A DNA stretch of 64,000 bases from Humidesulfovibrio mexicanus (GTDB lineage: Bacteria > Desulfobacterota > Desulfovibrionia > Desulfovibrionales > Desulfovibrionaceae), in NCBI RefSeq assembly GCF_900188225.1, contig NZ_FZOC01000001.1, positions 124,001-188,000 on the forward strand, written 5' to 3'. Below, one piece after another: positions 37,003 to 46,998 of the stretch; position 1 is the first letter of the stretch; every line of letters starts with the position of its first letter. The position numbers and the translations under genes were made by a program. The notes under the pieces were generated by a model. That model was not told the origin of the DNA and did not search any database. It saw only the letters and a program-made list of their open reading frames with translations.

Positions 37003-37759
37003 CCCGACCCTGTCCCGCAGCGCGCAAATCGCCCGCAGCTTCGGGGCCCGCGCGGCGCAGTACGATGAACACGCCCTGCTGCAGCGCCAGACCGCACAGA
37101 CACTTGCCGACTTCATCGCTCGCAACGGTGGATTGCCTGGCCTGGGGCTGGTGGCCGAGGTCGGCTGCGGCACAGGGCTCTTGTCAATTCTGCTGGCGCG
37201 GGAAGCCCAACGGTACCTCGCCACGGACATCGCCCCGGAAATGCTTGCGCGCTGCACACGCCGCCTCGGCGATCTGGACCATGTGGCGTTCGCCGTCATG
37301 GATGGGGGAACCCCGGTTTTTCCCGAATCACCAGCCGCCATCGTCAGCAACCTCGCGGCCCAATGGTTCGAGGATCCGGTGGGCGGGCTGACGCGGTTGG
37401 CCCTTTGCGCTCCATGCCTGTTTTTTGCGGTCCCGCTGGCGGGCAGCTTCCCTGAATGGCGCGAGGCCTTCCAGGACATCGGCCGCCAGCCAGGGCTGCT
37501 CCCCATGCCGAAGAGCGGGGATATACTGCGCGCGCTCACCACGCTTCCCGGTCGCCGCACGCGTTTCGCCACAGAATCCCACTGCCTGCGCTATCCAAAC
37601 GCCCGCGCCTTTGCGGACAGTTTCCGCAACATCGGCGCGGACAAACCACGGGACGGCTATCGCCCCGCGCCCATCAAGCCCGTGTTCGAGCGCTTTGCCC
37701 AGGGCATGGAGTCCACAGCCTTTGTCCTCTACGGCATGGTGAAACAGGAGGGCGCATGA
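36989..37759 (+). CDS. bioC: Malonyl-ACP O-methyltransferase
   Basis: A 256-residue SAM-dependent methyltransferase that caps malonyl-ACP so the fatty-acid machinery can build the pimeloyl chain. The start region SFGARAAQYDEHALLQ is characteristic of BioC, followed by the SAM motif VAEVGCGTGLLS. The ATG lies inside the end of the BioH-like gene (14-base overlap), and the stop overlaps the bioD ATG by four bases. Confidence 0.92.
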   Translation: MAFHDPTLSRSAQIARSFGARAAQYDEHALLQRQTAQTLADFIARNGGLPGLGLVAEVGCGTGLLSILLAREAQRYLATDIAPEMLARCTRRLGDLDHVAFAVMDGGTPVFPESPAAIVSNLAAQWFEDPVGGLTRLALCAPCLFFAVPLAGSFPEWREAFQDIGRQPGLLPMPKSGDILRALTTLPGRRTRFATESHCLRYPNARAFADSFRNIGADKPRDGYRPAPIKPVFERFAQGMESTAFVLYGMVKQEGA

Positions 37760-38376
37760 AGATCTTCGTTACCGGAACGGACACAGACGCGGGAAAGACC
37801 GTGGCTTGCGCATGGCTGTGCCTGCACTCCGGAGCGGACTACTGGAAGCCCATCCAGTCCGGCTACCCGCCCGACCGCGATGCGGATACGGTCTCCAGGC
37901 TTTCCGGCGCCGCCGTCCATCCTGAACGGCACATGCTTCGCGCCCCGCTTTCTCCCCTGCACGCTGGGAGGCTGGAAAACCTGTGCATAGATATTGACGA
38001 CTTCAGGACGCCTTCCACCACGCGTCCGCTGGTCATCGAGGGAGCAGGCGGAGTGCTTGTGCCCGTCAACGAACGCGCCACCATGCTCGACCTCATCACG
38101 CGCCTTGGCGCGCCAGTCATTGTGGCCGCGCGCAGCGGCCTGGGCACAATCAACCACACCTGCCTAACCCTTATGGCCCTGCGGGCGCACAACATCCCGG
38201 TGTTCGGCGTCGTGCTCAGCGGACCGCTCCATGCCGAGAACCGCGAGGCCATAGAACATTTCGGAAACGTCAAGGTCGTTGCGGAGATCCCGCCCCTGGA
38301 CCCGCTCTCCAGGGATTCCCTCGCACGCGTGGCCCCCCTGCCAGGAGCCCTGGACTGGATACGGTGGAAATCATGA
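37756..38376 (+). CDS. bioD: Dethiobiotin synthetase
   Basis: This 206-residue P-loop enzyme closes the ureido ring of dethiobiotin using ATP and CO2. The P-loop is GTDTDAGKT at residues 7-15. YWKPIQSG and EGAGGVLVPVN are the other BioD signatures. It overlaps bioC by four bases (ATGA), and its end overlaps the start of bioA in the same way. Confidence 0.95.
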   Translation: MKIFVTGTDTDAGKTVACAWLCLHSGADYWKPIQSGYPPDRDADTVSRLSGAAVHPERHMLRAPLSPLHAGRLENLCIDIDDFRTPSTTRPLVIEGAGGVLVPVNERATMLDLITRLGAPVIVAARSGLGTINHTCLTLMALRAHNIPVFGVVLSGPLHAENREAIEHFGNVKVVAEIPPLDPLSRDSLARVAPLPGALDWIRWKS

Positions 38377-39701
38377 AACCCGGAAACATCGTCGACATCG
38401 ACAGGCAATGCGTCTGGCACCCCTTCACCCAGGAGCGCACGGCCCCCCCGCCGCTGCCTGTGGCAAGCGCCCGAGGAGCAAGCCTTTTCCTGGATGACGG
38501 ACGTGAGCTGCTGGACATGGCCTGCTCCTGGTGGGTCAACGTGCATGGGCACAGCCACCCCAAGATCGCCGCGGCAATCGCCCGCCAGGCCGCCACACTG
38601 GAACACGTGATCTTCGCCGGCTTCACCCATGGGCCCGCAGTGCGCTTGGCCCAGGGAATCGTGGACGCCCTGCCCGCTCCCCTTGAGCGCGTGTTCTACT
38701 CGGACAACGGGTCCACGGCCGTGGAAGTGGCGCTGAAAATGGCTTGGCAGTTCTGGCGCAACCAGGGACGCACTGACCGGAGATTTTTCCTCGCCTTCCA
38801 GGGCGGTTATCACGGCGACACCTTCGGCGCCATGAGCGTGGGCCGCACCTCGGGATACTACGTTCCGTTCGAGGATCTTATGTGCGAGGTGCGGCATGTG
38901 CCTTTCGCCGCCACATGGATCGGGGACGAAGCCTGCGCGGAACGCGAGGCCGCGGCGCTTGAGGAATTGGACGCGTTGCTTGCGGCGTGTGGGGACCAGT
39001 GCGCGGCGTTTCTGGCTGAGCCCCTGGTGCAGGGAGCCAGCGGCATGAACATGTGCCGTCCGGAGTTTCTGCGCGCCGTTGTGGAACGGATGCAGGCACA
39101 CGCGATCCCGGTCATTCTGGACGAGGTGATGACGGGCTTTGGCCGCACAGGCACCATGTTCGCCCTGGAACAGGCGGGCGTGGTTCCCGACCTCGTGTGC
39201 CTGTCCAAGGGGATCAGCGGCGGATTCCTGCCTCTTGCCGCAACAGTGGCCAGTCGCCGCATCTACGAATCCTTTCTTGGGGAGGACTTCCACACAGCCT
39301 TTGCACACGGGCATTCGTTCACGGCAAATCCCCTTGGCTGCGCCGCAGGCGTGGCCTCCTTGGCGCTGTTCAAGGAGGAAGACACCCTCCGGCGCATAGC
39401 CGACATAACGCACGCGCACCGTGTCTGGCTGGCGGATATCGCAACCCTGCCGGGCGTCACCCGGCCTCGCGCGCTGGGGTCCATCGCCGCTGTCACCCTT
39501 GGCGACGGCGCCAGCGACTATCATGCCGGCGTAGGCGCGGCGGTCAAGGCAAAATGCTTTGAACGGGGACTGCTCATCCGCCCCATGGGCAATGTGGTGT
39601 ACCTCATGCCTCCGGCTTGCGTGACCAGAGAGGAACTGCTGCGGGCTCAGGAAGGTCTGACGCGGGTACTCAAAGAAACCGCCACGCTGTATGCGTCCTG
39701 A
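38373..39701 (+). CDS. bioA: Adenosylmethionine--8-amino-7-oxononanoate aminotransferase
   Basis: This 442-residue class III PLP aminotransferase converts 8-amino-7-oxononanoate to 7,8-diaminononanoate. WHPFTQ near the start, YSDNGSTAVEVALKMAWQ, the PLP Asp in ILDEVMTGFGRTG and the Lys in LSKGISGGFLPL are all visible. I chose the ATG at 38373, overlapping the bioD stop as ATGA; an upstream GTG at 38364 would add three residues. bioB is not in the window. Confidence 0.96.
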   Translation: MKPGNIVDIDRQCVWHPFTQERTAPPPLPVASARGASLFLDDGRELLDMACSWWVNVHGHSHPKIAAAIARQAATLEHVIFAGFTHGPAVRLAQGIVDALPAPLERVFYSDNGSTAVEVALKMAWQFWRNQGRTDRRFFLAFQGGYHGDTFGAMSVGRTSGYYVPFEDLMCEVRHVPFAATWIGDEACAEREAAALEELDALLAACGDQCAAFLAEPLVQGASGMNMCRPEFLRAVVERMQAHAIPVILDEVMTGFGRTGTMFALEQAGVVPDLVCLSKGISGGFLPLAATVASRRIYESFLGEDFHTAFAHGHSFTANPLGCAAGVASLALFKEEDTLRRIADITHAHRVWLADIATLPGVTRPRALGSIAAVTLGDGASDYHAGVGAAVKAKCFERGLLIRPMGNVVYLMPPACVTREELLRAQEGLTRVLKETATLYAS

Positions 39702-39720
39702 ACGCTATGTGGTAAATCGA

Positions 39721-39762
39721 CGAAAACGCCCGCCCCGGCTTTTGCCGAGGCGGGCGTTTTCG
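39721..39762. terminator. Bidirectional terminator between bioA and moaC
   Basis: CGAAAACGCCCGCC and GGCGGGCGTTTTCG are perfect inverted arms around CCGGC-TTTT-GCCGA. The A/T ends give a T run on each strand, serving both converging operons. Confidence 0.88.
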
Positions 39763-39785
39763 TCATACGGAAAAGACGCTCAAAC

Positions 39786-40265
39786 TCAATCAGCCTGGAA
39801 CAGCCCGCTCTTGCCGCCGCTCTTGTACACCAAACGACAGTCTGTGATGCGAATGTCCTTCTGCACGGCCTTGCACATGTCATAGATGGTGGCCGCCGCC
39901 ACCTGTGCGGCGAGCAGGGCCTCCATCTCGACGCCGGTCTTGGCGCTGGTGCGGGCCTCGGCCTCAATGCGCACGATGTTGGCGGCTTCATCCAGCTCGA
40001 ACGACACATCCGCAAAATCCAACGGCAGCGGGTGGCACAAGGGGATGAGCTCGGCCGTGCGCTTCGCGGCCAGAATACCGGCCACCCGGGCCGTTCCCAG
40101 CACCTCGCCCTTGGGAAGCGCCTTGTCGACGAGCAGCCGCATGGTCCGCTCGTTCAGAACCACCTCGGCACGGACGCGGGCGATGCGCACGCTCTCGCTC
40201 TTGCCGCTGACATCGACCATGCGGGCACGCCCGGTGTCGTCTATGTGCGAGAACTCCTGGCTCAT
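39786..40265 (-). CDS. moaC: Cyclic pyranopterin monophosphate synthase
   Basis: This 159-residue enzyme acts with MoaA in the first part of molybdenum-cofactor synthesis, forming cPMP. The signatures [22 protein letters not shown], and [17 protein letters not shown] (around residues 100-120) are clear. The cofactor suits the formate dehydrogenases common in sulfate reducers. It overlaps dnaJ by four bases, so expression is coupled to the chaperone gene. No other moa gene is nearby. Confidence 0.95.
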   Translation of the reverse strand: MSQEFSHIDDTGRARMVDVSGKSESVRIARVRAEVVLNERTMRLLVDKALPKGEVLGTARVAGILAAKRTAELIPLCHPLPLDFADVSFELDEAANIVRIEAEARTSAKTGVEMEALLAAQVAAATIYDMCKAVQKDIRITDCRLVYKSGGKSGLFQAD

Positions 40266-41377
40266 GACTCCCCCATCACTTTTTCTTTGGCTTTCTTGAA
40301 AAAGCTCTTGGCCTTCTTGAGAGGCTTGTCCTCCTCAAGGCGGGCGAACTCCCGAAGGAGTTCCTCCTGCTTCGCGGTAAGGCCGGTGGGCGTCTCCACC
40401 TTGACCTCTATGAGAAGATCCCCCTTGCGCCCCCCACCGGGATGGGGCAGCCCAAGGCCGCGCAATTGAAACACCTCACCGCTCTGGGTGCCCTTGGGAA
40501 TGTCCACGGTCACGGGGTCGTCCAGGGTCGGAATCTCGATCTTGTCGCCCAGTGCGGCCTGGACCATACCGATGCTGCGGCGCAAGATGAGGTTCTGGTC
40601 CTGGCGGTCAAAGGTCTTGTCCGGCTCGACGGTGATGACGACATACAGGTCGCCGTGGGGGCCGCCGTTGACACCCGGTTCTCCCTCGCCCCGCAAGCGG
40701 AGCCTGGAACCATCGTCCACGCCTGCGGGGATGCGGACCTTGAGTTCGCGGGTCTGGCTGGTAATGCCCGCACCGTGGCACGCGGAGCAGTATTTGGTGA
40801 TGATCTTGCCCCGGCCGTGACAGCTGGGGCAGGTGACGGAGATACGGAAGAACCCCTGGGCCTGCTGCACGGTTCCCGTGCCACGGCATTGGCGGCAGTC
40901 GGTAAGTTCCGAGCCGGGTTCCGCGCCGGTTCCCTTGCAGGCCGAACACGGAACGTTCTGGGGAATTTTAAGGGTGACCTCGTCTCCCTTGGCCGCTTGG
41001 CGGAAACTGATGTTCAGGTTGTACCGCAGATCCATTCCGGCTTGCGGACGACGCCCGGCCCGACCGGCCCCGGCGAAACCGAACACCTCTCCGAAAATGT
41101 CGCTGAAGGCGCCGAAGATGTCTTCCGACGAGGCGAACCCAGACCCGCCGCCGTTCAGCCCATCGTGGCCAAAGGCGTCATAGCGGCGGCGCTTTTCGGC
41201 GTCACGCAGCACGTCATACGCCTCGGCCGCCTCCTTGAACCGCTGCTCCGCCTCGGGATTGTCCGGGTTGCGGTCAGGGTGGTGCTCAAGGGCCAGCTTT
41301 CGGTATGCCCGCTTGATCTCATCCTCGGAGGCGCTTCGCTGGACGCCGAGGACCTCGTAAAAATCACGCTTGGACAT
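40262..41377 (-). CDS. dnaJ: Chaperone protein DnaJ
   Basis: This 371-residue co-chaperone has a J domain with HPD (LEHHPDRNP), a Gly/Phe linker, four zinc-finger repeats of CxxCxGxG form ([24 protein letters not shown] and CSACHGAG), and a C-terminal substrate domain. It works with DnaK and GrpE, which are not in the window. It starts 12 bases after rpoZ, giving the run DUF4340? / rpoZ / dnaJ / moaC on the minus strand. Confidence 0.97.
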   Translation of the reverse strand: MSKRDFYEVLGVQRSASEDEIKRAYRKLALEHHPDRNPDNPEAEQRFKEAAEAYDVLRDAEKRRRYDAFGHDGLNGGGSGFASSEDIFGAFSDIFGEVFGFAGAGRAGRRPQAGMDLRYNLNISFRQAAKGDEVTLKIPQNVPCSACKGTGAEPGSELTDCRQCRGTGTVQQAQGFFRISVTCPSCHGRGKIITKYCSACHGAGITSQTRELKVRIPAGVDDGSRLRLRGEGEPGVNGGPHGDLYVVITVEPDKTFDRQDQNLILRRSIGMVQAALGDKIEIPTLDDPVTVDIPKGTQSGEVFQLRGLGLPHPGGGRKGDLLIEVKVETPTGLTAKQEELLREFARLEEDKPLKKAKSFFKKAKEKVMGES

Positions 41378-41388
41378 GGGAGTGGAGC

Positions 41389-41610
41389 TTATGCTTCAGG
41401 CGCCGAGATGCCGGCCTCTGGGATGGCGTCGCCCGGCAGAACCTTGGCCTCGGCGATTTCGCGCAGGGCGGTGACCGCTTCCTTGTTGCGCGACTCGATG
41501 AGCGGGCTGTAGCCCTCGCGGTACTGTTTGACGCGCTTGATGGCCATCTGCACGATGAGAAAACGGTTGGGAACCTTTTCGAGGCAATCTTCGACTGTGA
41601 TTCTCGCCAT
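41389..41610 (-). CDS. rpoZ: DNA-directed RNA polymerase omega subunit
   Basis: This 73-residue subunit helps assemble and stabilise core RNA polymerase. [20 protein letters not shown] matches the omega N-terminus, followed by [10 protein letters not shown] and the [14 protein letters not shown] pattern. Length is typical for Desulfovibrio-type omega. It starts 27 bases after the DUF4340 stop and is read with dnaJ. An AAGGAGTG lies upstream of the ATG. Confidence 0.95.
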   Translation of the reverse strand: MARITVEDCLEKVPNRFLIVQMAIKRVKQYREGYSPLIESRNKEAVTALREIAEAKVLPGDAIPEAGISAPEA

Positions 41611-41637
41611 GAAGCACTCCTTGCGTGCTGAGGTGGA

Positions 41638-43005
41638 CTAGTTCTCATCCTGCTGCGGGGCCTTTTGCGGCCACGCAGGCAAGTATCCCTGGACATCTTC
41701 AAGAAGCTGGCTGGTGACGGGGTAGTACATCTCCTCCTTGCCGACCTTGAGCCAGCACTGGCCCGCGGGAAGCCGCGGATCGCTGAAGAAGGTGAACGAG
41801 GTGACGACAGCTCCGTCTTTCGCCAGCAAATCAAACTCTAAGCGCTGGGCCGCAGGATACCCAAGCCGAGAAACGGGCTCGGCCTCGAACCTCATTTCTT
41901 TAAGTCGCCACAGCGTCATGTCAATACCTGGAATGGCGCGTCCCGTATCTCGCTCGGCCCAACCGGCAGGGGTTTTCTCCACCGCAAGGGTCTGGTTATG
42001 CGAAACGGAGTAGACACGCGCCCCCTCCACGCGGGAGGAGTCGAAATTCACAACGCCGCGCCACTGCATGTCGTAAGCTTGCCGAACAAGGTTCTTGGCC
42101 TTCTCGCGATCGAGAAGAAAACCGGCCGGATGCCGTGTGGAGCGGCCATAAACCTGTTCTGCGTCGAGCGGGGCGAACAGTTCAAGCTTGAGGGGCGCCG
42201 TGGACTTGGGCAACAGCATTTCGATGCTGCACGCGGGACGGCCGTTGACCTGCCGATCAGGCCGCGTCAGGATGACATCAGCCGCGATGGCGGTAAGATT
42301 GTGGACGTACAGCCGCACCTCGGATGCGGTCACGGTGCTGCCCCGCATGGAGTCCGGAACAGCGAAAATGAACAGGTCATCCTTGCGCTCCATGTCCCAT
42401 TGCACGCCGCCAGCGCCGACAAGCGTGAGGCGTTGGATGTCCTCGCCGCGCACATCGAGCAGCCGCGTGTCGAAAAAGTAGTCCGAAGGCTTGTCGAAAT
42501 GGTGAAGAACACTTGCGTCAAGGAGGAACAGGGCCGCAGGGGCCAAAGAACTGTGCGCGTAAATGGCGGCGCCGGTGGGCGTTTCAATGCCGAGCGTCAG
42601 GCGCGCTTCCCGGTCATCCGCGCGAACAGGCTTGATGGTGATCTGCACAGTGGAGTCGGCAAGGGCTTGGCCGGCGCCTTCGGAACCGGGGTCGACCATC
42701 TGGCGGGGCCGGTTGTGCGCCACCGAGGACAACAGCGCATCAATGCGGGAGACATCCGCCGGGACAGGCGGAGCATCGTCCTCGCCCCCTTCCAAGCGGA
42801 CCACCCAGCCGGAGGCCTCATGCAGAAGCGTATACCGCTCCTTGCGTGTGGCGACCTCGATGCTCCGGACATCGTCCAAAGCGTATTCCGGCCAAACGCT
42901 GGACGCCAGCCTCCGCTCCTGCTGGAAAAGGAAGAACGCTGCTCCAAGCGCCGTCAAAAGCGCCAGAAACAGCAATAGGCCGAAACGGGTTGCGGGGGTG
43001 GTCAA
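41638..43005 (-). CDS. DUF4340-domain membrane-anchored protein
   Basis: With a TTG start at 43005 (GGAAGG five bases upstream) the protein has 455 residues; an ATG at 43065 would add 20 but has no RBS. One membrane helix near the start (FGLLLFLALLTALGAAFFLF) is followed by the repetitive beta-rich DUF4340 pattern, with recurring segments of the form EYALDDVRSIEVATRKERYTL. The family often follows ABC-type export genes; here none is adjacent. It is probably periplasmic. Function unknown. Confidence 0.75.
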   Translation of the reverse strand: MTTPATRFGLLLFLALLTALGAAFFLFQQERRLASSVWPEYALDDVRSIEVATRKERYTLLHEASGWVVRLEGGEDDAPPVPADVSRIDALLSSVAHNRPRQMVDPGSEGAGQALADSTVQITIKPVRADDREARLTLGIETPTGAAIYAHSSLAPAALFLLDASVLHHFDKPSDYFFDTRLLDVRGEDIQRLTLVGAGGVQWDMERKDDLFIFAVPDSMRGSTVTASEVRLYVHNLTAIAADVILTRPDRQVNGRPACSIEMLLPKSTAPLKLELFAPLDAEQVYGRSTRHPAGFLLDREKAKNLVRQAYDMQWRGVVNFDSSRVEGARVYSVSHNQTLAVEKTPAGWAERDTGRAIPGIDMTLWRLKEMRFEAEPVSRLGYPAAQRLEFDLLAKDGAVVTSFTFFSDPRLPAGQCWLKVGKEEMYYPVTSQLLEDVQGYLPAWPQKAPQQDEN

Positions 43006-43205
43006 AGCTGGCCTTCCATATATAAGGATAGGGGATGGCCGCTGGGAGGAAACTCCACGCGCCATGGGTGGAGGCTTGGGCGGCGCCCCTGCCGGGTACA
43101 GTTGGACAAATTACGCAAAGATGAATTCGTTACTCGTGCCCAGCTTGCATGTCAAGCGCAAATAGCCTACACCCGCGCGCACAAAGCCCCCGCGAAGGAG
43201 CCACG

Positions 43206-43967
43206 ATGTCCGGCCTACGCACCCTGACCTATGCACAAAAGAAATGCATCAGCACCATCGGCATGTTGATGCAAAAGACCCGGATGCTCGGCCCGGGTGC
43301 AAGAATCGGCGTAGCCGTTTCCGGCGGCGTCGACAGCTTCACCCTGCTCAAGGCGCTGGCTGTGCGCCGATCCATTCTGCCCTTCCCGGTAGAGGTCATG
43401 GCCCTGCACGTGAATCCGGGCTTCACCCCGGAGAGCCATTGGCCCCTGGCGCGTTGGGTGGAACAGGAAGGCCTTGCGGCGCATATCGAACTGACGGACC
43501 ACGGGCCGCGCGCCCACTCCGATGAAAACCGCAAAAACTCACCATGTTTTTTTTGCGCCATGCTGCGGCGCAAGCGCTTGTTCGATCTGTGCGCCCAGTA
43601 CAAACTGACGCACCTGGCGTTTGGACACAACGCCGAGGATCTGATGGTGACCTTCTTCATGAACGTTGTCCAGAACGGCCGGGTAGACGGCCTCTCGGCC
43701 AGCGAGGACTATTTCAACGGACGCCTCAAGGTTGTGCGGCCGGCGCTGTTTCTGGAAAAGAAATACATGCGCGCCGCGGCGCGCCAGTGGGGGCTGCCAC
43801 TGTGGGAAAACACGTGCCCCTCCAACGGCAAGACCCGCAGGACCGAAATCAATGACTGGCTGGAGCTGGAGTTCAGCCGCACCAAAAGCACCCGGCAAAA
43901 CGTGCTGAATGCCCTCACGCGCTATCAACTGGAGCGCCAGCAGGCCAGCTTGACCAGCCTGCCATGA
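43206..43967 (+). CDS. TtcA-like PP-loop ATPase, probable tRNA thiolation enzyme
   Basis: This 253-residue protein has the adenylating PP-loop SGGVDS near residue 40 and a CFFC pair aligned with the first CxxC of TtcA, followed by LRRKRLFDL. The second TtcA CxxC is not clear; only ENTCPSNGKTRRTEI is seen. TtcA uses a 4Fe-4S cluster to make 2-thiocytidine in tRNA. With one pair reduced, this may be another tRNA sulfurtransferase of the same family. The ATG follows AAGGAG. Confidence 0.75.
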   Translation: MSGLRTLTYAQKKCISTIGMLMQKTRMLGPGARIGVAVSGGVDSFTLLKALAVRRSILPFPVEVMALHVNPGFTPESHWPLARWVEQEGLAAHIELTDHGPRAHSDENRKNSPCFFCAMLRRKRLFDLCAQYKLTHLAFGHNAEDLMVTFFMNVVQNGRVDGLSASEDYFNGRLKVVRPALFLEKKYMRAAARQWGLPLWENTCPSNGKTRRTEINDWLELEFSRTKSTRQNVLNALTRYQLERQQASLTSLP

Positions 43968-44031
43968 TGGGCTAGGTGAATTGACTCTGGAGGCATGTCA
44001 GGCCAAATCGGCGTGCATACCCTAAAAAAAC

Positions 44032-44934
44032 ATGTTGTTCGGCAAATTCCACATCGTCATTTTCCGCGAGAAACGCGGCAGCACGCGCAAACTCCAAATG
44101 CGCGGCTGGATGCTTCTCGGTTTGGGGCTTCTCGCCTTGGCCCTTGTGGTCGGAAATGCCATCCTGCTCGCAGGCATGTTCAGCAGCGGCAGCCTGGAAC
44201 GCAGCCTCTCCCTTACGGAAAAATCCGCCAATGAGCAGAAAACCCAACTGCTCAACTTGAGCCAAAAGCTTGTCACCCTTCAAAAAGACGTGACGCGCAT
44301 CCGTGACTTCGATTCCAAACTCAGGGTAATGATCAACCTTGAGCAGGAAAACACCATGAGCGTGTCCTCCCGCGGCGGTCCCGGCCAGGACATGAACAAG
44401 GGCTATCTGCCCATCTACCGGCAGGAGCTCCTTGCCCGGAAAATGAATGAATTCCTGCGGCAGCTCTCGGTGGAGGCGCGGCTCGAGGAAGTCCGGCAGC
44501 AGGAGATCATGCAGCGGCTACGCGCCAACAAGGATGTTCTGGAATCCACCCCGTCGCTGTGGCCAGCAGGCGGGTGGGTCACCTCCGGCTTCGGCTGGCG
44601 CAGCTCCCCCTTCACAAGCAAGCGCGAGTTCCACAAGGGCCTGGACATCGCGGCGCCGGCTGGAACCCCCATCTTCGCGCCGTCCCGCGGCATCGTCTCC
44701 GCCGTTGAGCGCGATCCGGCCTACGGATTGTTGTTGAGCGTCACCCATGGCGCAGGACTGACGACCCGTTACGCTCACCTGCAACGCGTGAACGTGAAGC
44801 ATGGGCAGGTGGTCCAGCGCGGCGAAGTCATCGCCTACATGGGCGACTCCGGCCGGAGCACAGGACCGCACCTGCACTATGAAGTGCGCGTCGGCGGCGT
44901 GCCGGTGAACCCCATGCGCTATATTCTGAACTAG
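44032..44934 (+). CDS. M23-family metallopeptidase with N-terminal membrane anchor and coiled coil
   Basis: A 300-residue envelope protein. A membrane helix (LLGLGLLALALVVGNAILLAG) is at about residues 28-48, a coiled coil follows at about 55-95, and the C-terminal M23 domain has HKGLDIA (HxxxD) and GPHLHYEV (HxH). The architecture is that of cell-wall hydrolases acting in division or flagellar insertion. It lies directly ahead of the flagellar genes, though a 132-base gap with fliR leaves a link unproven. Differs from the 3131 protein, which has no coiled coil. Confidence 0.88.
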   Translation: MLFGKFHIVIFREKRGSTRKLQMRGWMLLGLGLLALALVVGNAILLAGMFSSGSLERSLSLTEKSANEQKTQLLNLSQKLVTLQKDVTRIRDFDSKLRVMINLEQENTMSVSSRGGPGQDMNKGYLPIYRQELLARKMNEFLRQLSVEARLEEVRQQEIMQRLRANKDVLESTPSLWPAGGWVTSGFGWRSSPFTSKREFHKGLDIAAPAGTPIFAPSRGIVSAVERDPAYGLLLSVTHGAGLTTRYAHLQRVNVKHGQVVQRGEVIAYMGDSGRSTGPHLHYEVRVGGVPVNPMRYILN

Positions 44935-45066
44935 GCGGATTCGGCCCGACGCCTTGCCGCTTTACGCCCCGCCCAAGGTGGGCTACCTTTACGACTTGGC
45001 GGCCAGGCATCGTCGGCGCGCGGTGCGCCGCGAACATCTCCAGGCCGTCTTAACGGGCGGCGGGCC

Positions 45067-45852
45067 ATGGACATCTTCAGTTTCGACCCGAACATGGTGC
45101 TGAGCTTCTACCTGACGCTGTTCCGCGTCAGCATCGTGCTCTTCATCATGCCATTTTTCGGGGACACACTCCCCAACACCATGAAGGCCGCGCTTCTGCT
45201 GGTGCTTACCCTGGCCATATGGCCCAAGCTTTCGTTCCCGGGTTCGGCCTTCCCCGCGCATCCCTTCAACATCGCCATCATGTTCGCAGGCGAAATCGTC
45301 CTCGGCATGACCCTCGGATGCATCGTGCGGATGCTCATTGCGGCGGTGCAGGTTGGCGGCGCCATCATCAACTTTCAAATGGGCTTCTCAATGGTCAACT
45401 CCATCGATCCGCTGACCGGACAGCAGGAGCCGATGACCACGCACTTCATCTACATGTGCACCATGCTCACGTTCCTGACCCTCAACGGGCATCTGCACCT
45501 CATCAAAGCGCTCGGCGCAAGCTTCGACATCGTTCCACCGGGAGGCCTGTTCCTCTCGCCACAGCTCATGAGCGAAGTCATGCTCTTCTCCAAGCAGATG
45601 TTCATCCTCGGCGTGCGCATCGCCGCGCCGGTCATCATGGCGCTGTTCCTGGTGGACCTCGCCCTTGCGCTCATATCGCGCACGGCCCCGCAAATGAACA
45701 TCCTCATCATGGGATTTCCGCTCAAGATCGCCGTCGGCTTTCTGTTCCTCTCCTTCGTCATGGAGATGATGAGCGACTACGTGACCAACTTCATCAGCGC
45801 CATGGACCAGGTGATGCTGCACCTGATGCGGTTGGGCTCCAAGCCCATTTAG
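45067..45852 (+). CDS. fliR: Flagellar biosynthetic protein FliR
   Basis: This 261-residue inner-membrane protein is part of the flagellar type III export gate. Several hydrophobic segments are present, with FRVSIVLFIMPFFGDTLPN near the start and the conserved GFSMVNSIDP in the middle. The C-terminal segment FLSFVMEMMSDYVTNF is also FliR-like. fliP and fliQ are not in the window. It opens the fliR-flhB-flhA run. Confidence 0.92.
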   Translation: MDIFSFDPNMVLSFYLTLFRVSIVLFIMPFFGDTLPNTMKAALLLVLTLAIWPKLSFPGSAFPAHPFNIAIMFAGEIVLGMTLGCIVRMLIAAVQVGGAIINFQMGFSMVNSIDPLTGQQEPMTTHFIYMCTMLTFLTLNGHLHLIKALGASFDIVPPGGLFLSPQLMSEVMLFSKQMFILGVRIAAPVIMALFLVDLALALISRTAPQMNILIMGFPLKIAVGFLFLSFVMEMMSDYVTNFISAMDQVMLHLMRLGSKPI

Positions 45853-45874
45853 CCGCTGCGCAAAGGTTCGCGCC

Positions 45875-46939
45875 ATGTCCCGGGAAGATCCGAGCAGAAC
45901 AGAAAAAGCCACGCCCAAGCGCATCAAAAAGGCGCGGGACGAGGGCTCCGTCGCAAAGTCGCCCGAGGTGGGCAAAGTGGTCGTTCTGCTGGCCGGCGTG
46001 GTGGCAATGCGCTACCTGGGCGAATTCTACTTCAAGAATCTCAACGAAGTCTTCCAATGGTTCTTCACCGAAGGCCTGCGCCAGGAGCTCAACCGGCAAA
46101 CGGTATACAGCATGTTGCTGTGGTCGTTCCTCAAAATCGCGCTCATGGTGCTCCCGGTAATGATCATCATCGCCATTGCGGCGTATGCCGCGGCGCGGCT
46201 GCAGGTGGGCAAGCTCTGGGTGCTCAAGTTTCGCTGGGACCGCATCAACATCAACATATTCAAGTCGCTCAAGCAGATGATGGCGAGCCCCGAGACCTTG
46301 GTGCGCCTGGGGCGCGACGTGGCGCAGGCCGCAGCCGTCGCCCTGGCTCCCTACATCGTCATCCAGCAGGAGCTTCCCAACCTCATCCCCCTCTTCAACC
46401 AGAACGTCATGGGCATCACCAGTTACATGCTCTTGGTCTCCTACAAGATGATCTGCTATGCGCTGGTGCCCATGCTGCTCATCGCCATCGCCGACCTGTG
46501 GTGGACCAGGTACCGCTACAACGACAACCTTATGATGACCAAGGAAGAGATCAAGGACGAGCGCAGACAGGCCGAGGGCGACCCGGAGATCAAGCAGAAG
46601 CAGTTGCGCAAGATGTTCCAGGTCATGGCCACGCGGCTCCAAACAACCGTGCCCAAGGCCGATGTTGTCGTCACAAACCCCACGCACTATGCCGTTGCAC
46701 TGCGCTACGATGTCAGCGAATCCCCGGCGCCCATGGTGGTGGCCAAGGGCGTTGACAACATGGCCAAGAAAATTCGCGAAATCGCCATCGAACACGAAGT
46801 TCCCATTCACGAGAACCCGCCCCTGGCACAGGCCTTGTATAAGCAGGTGGAAATCGGCGAGGCAATCCCCGAGGAGATGTATCAGGCCGTGGCCGCCATT
46901 CTGGCCAAGCTGGCGAAATTCAAGAGACGCCAGGCCTGA
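45875..46939 (+). CDS. flhB: Flagellar biosynthetic protein FlhB
   Basis: This 354-residue export-gate protein controls the switch from rod/hook to filament substrates. It starts with EDPSRTEKATPKRIKKARDEG, has four hydrophobic segments, and carries the autocleavage site NPTHY near residue 268 in VVVTNPTHYAVALRY. The C-terminal cytoplasmic part is complete. It starts 22 bases after fliR. Confidence 0.96.
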   Translation: MSREDPSRTEKATPKRIKKARDEGSVAKSPEVGKVVVLLAGVVAMRYLGEFYFKNLNEVFQWFFTEGLRQELNRQTVYSMLLWSFLKIALMVLPVMIIIAIAAYAAARLQVGKLWVLKFRWDRININIFKSLKQMMASPETLVRLGRDVAQAAAVALAPYIVIQQELPNLIPLFNQNVMGITSYMLLVSYKMICYALVPMLLIAIADLWWTRYRYNDNLMMTKEEIKDERRQAEGDPEIKQKQLRKMFQVMATRLQTTVPKADVVVTNPTHYAVALRYDVSESPAPMVVAKGVDNMAKKIREIAIEHEVPIHENPPLAQALYKQVEIGEAIPEEMYQAVAAILAKLAKFKRRQA

Positions 46940-46998
46940 TTCTCCCCAATCCAGGCAGACGCCCCGCCGGTCTCCAAACCGCCAGGAGCGTCAACAAT

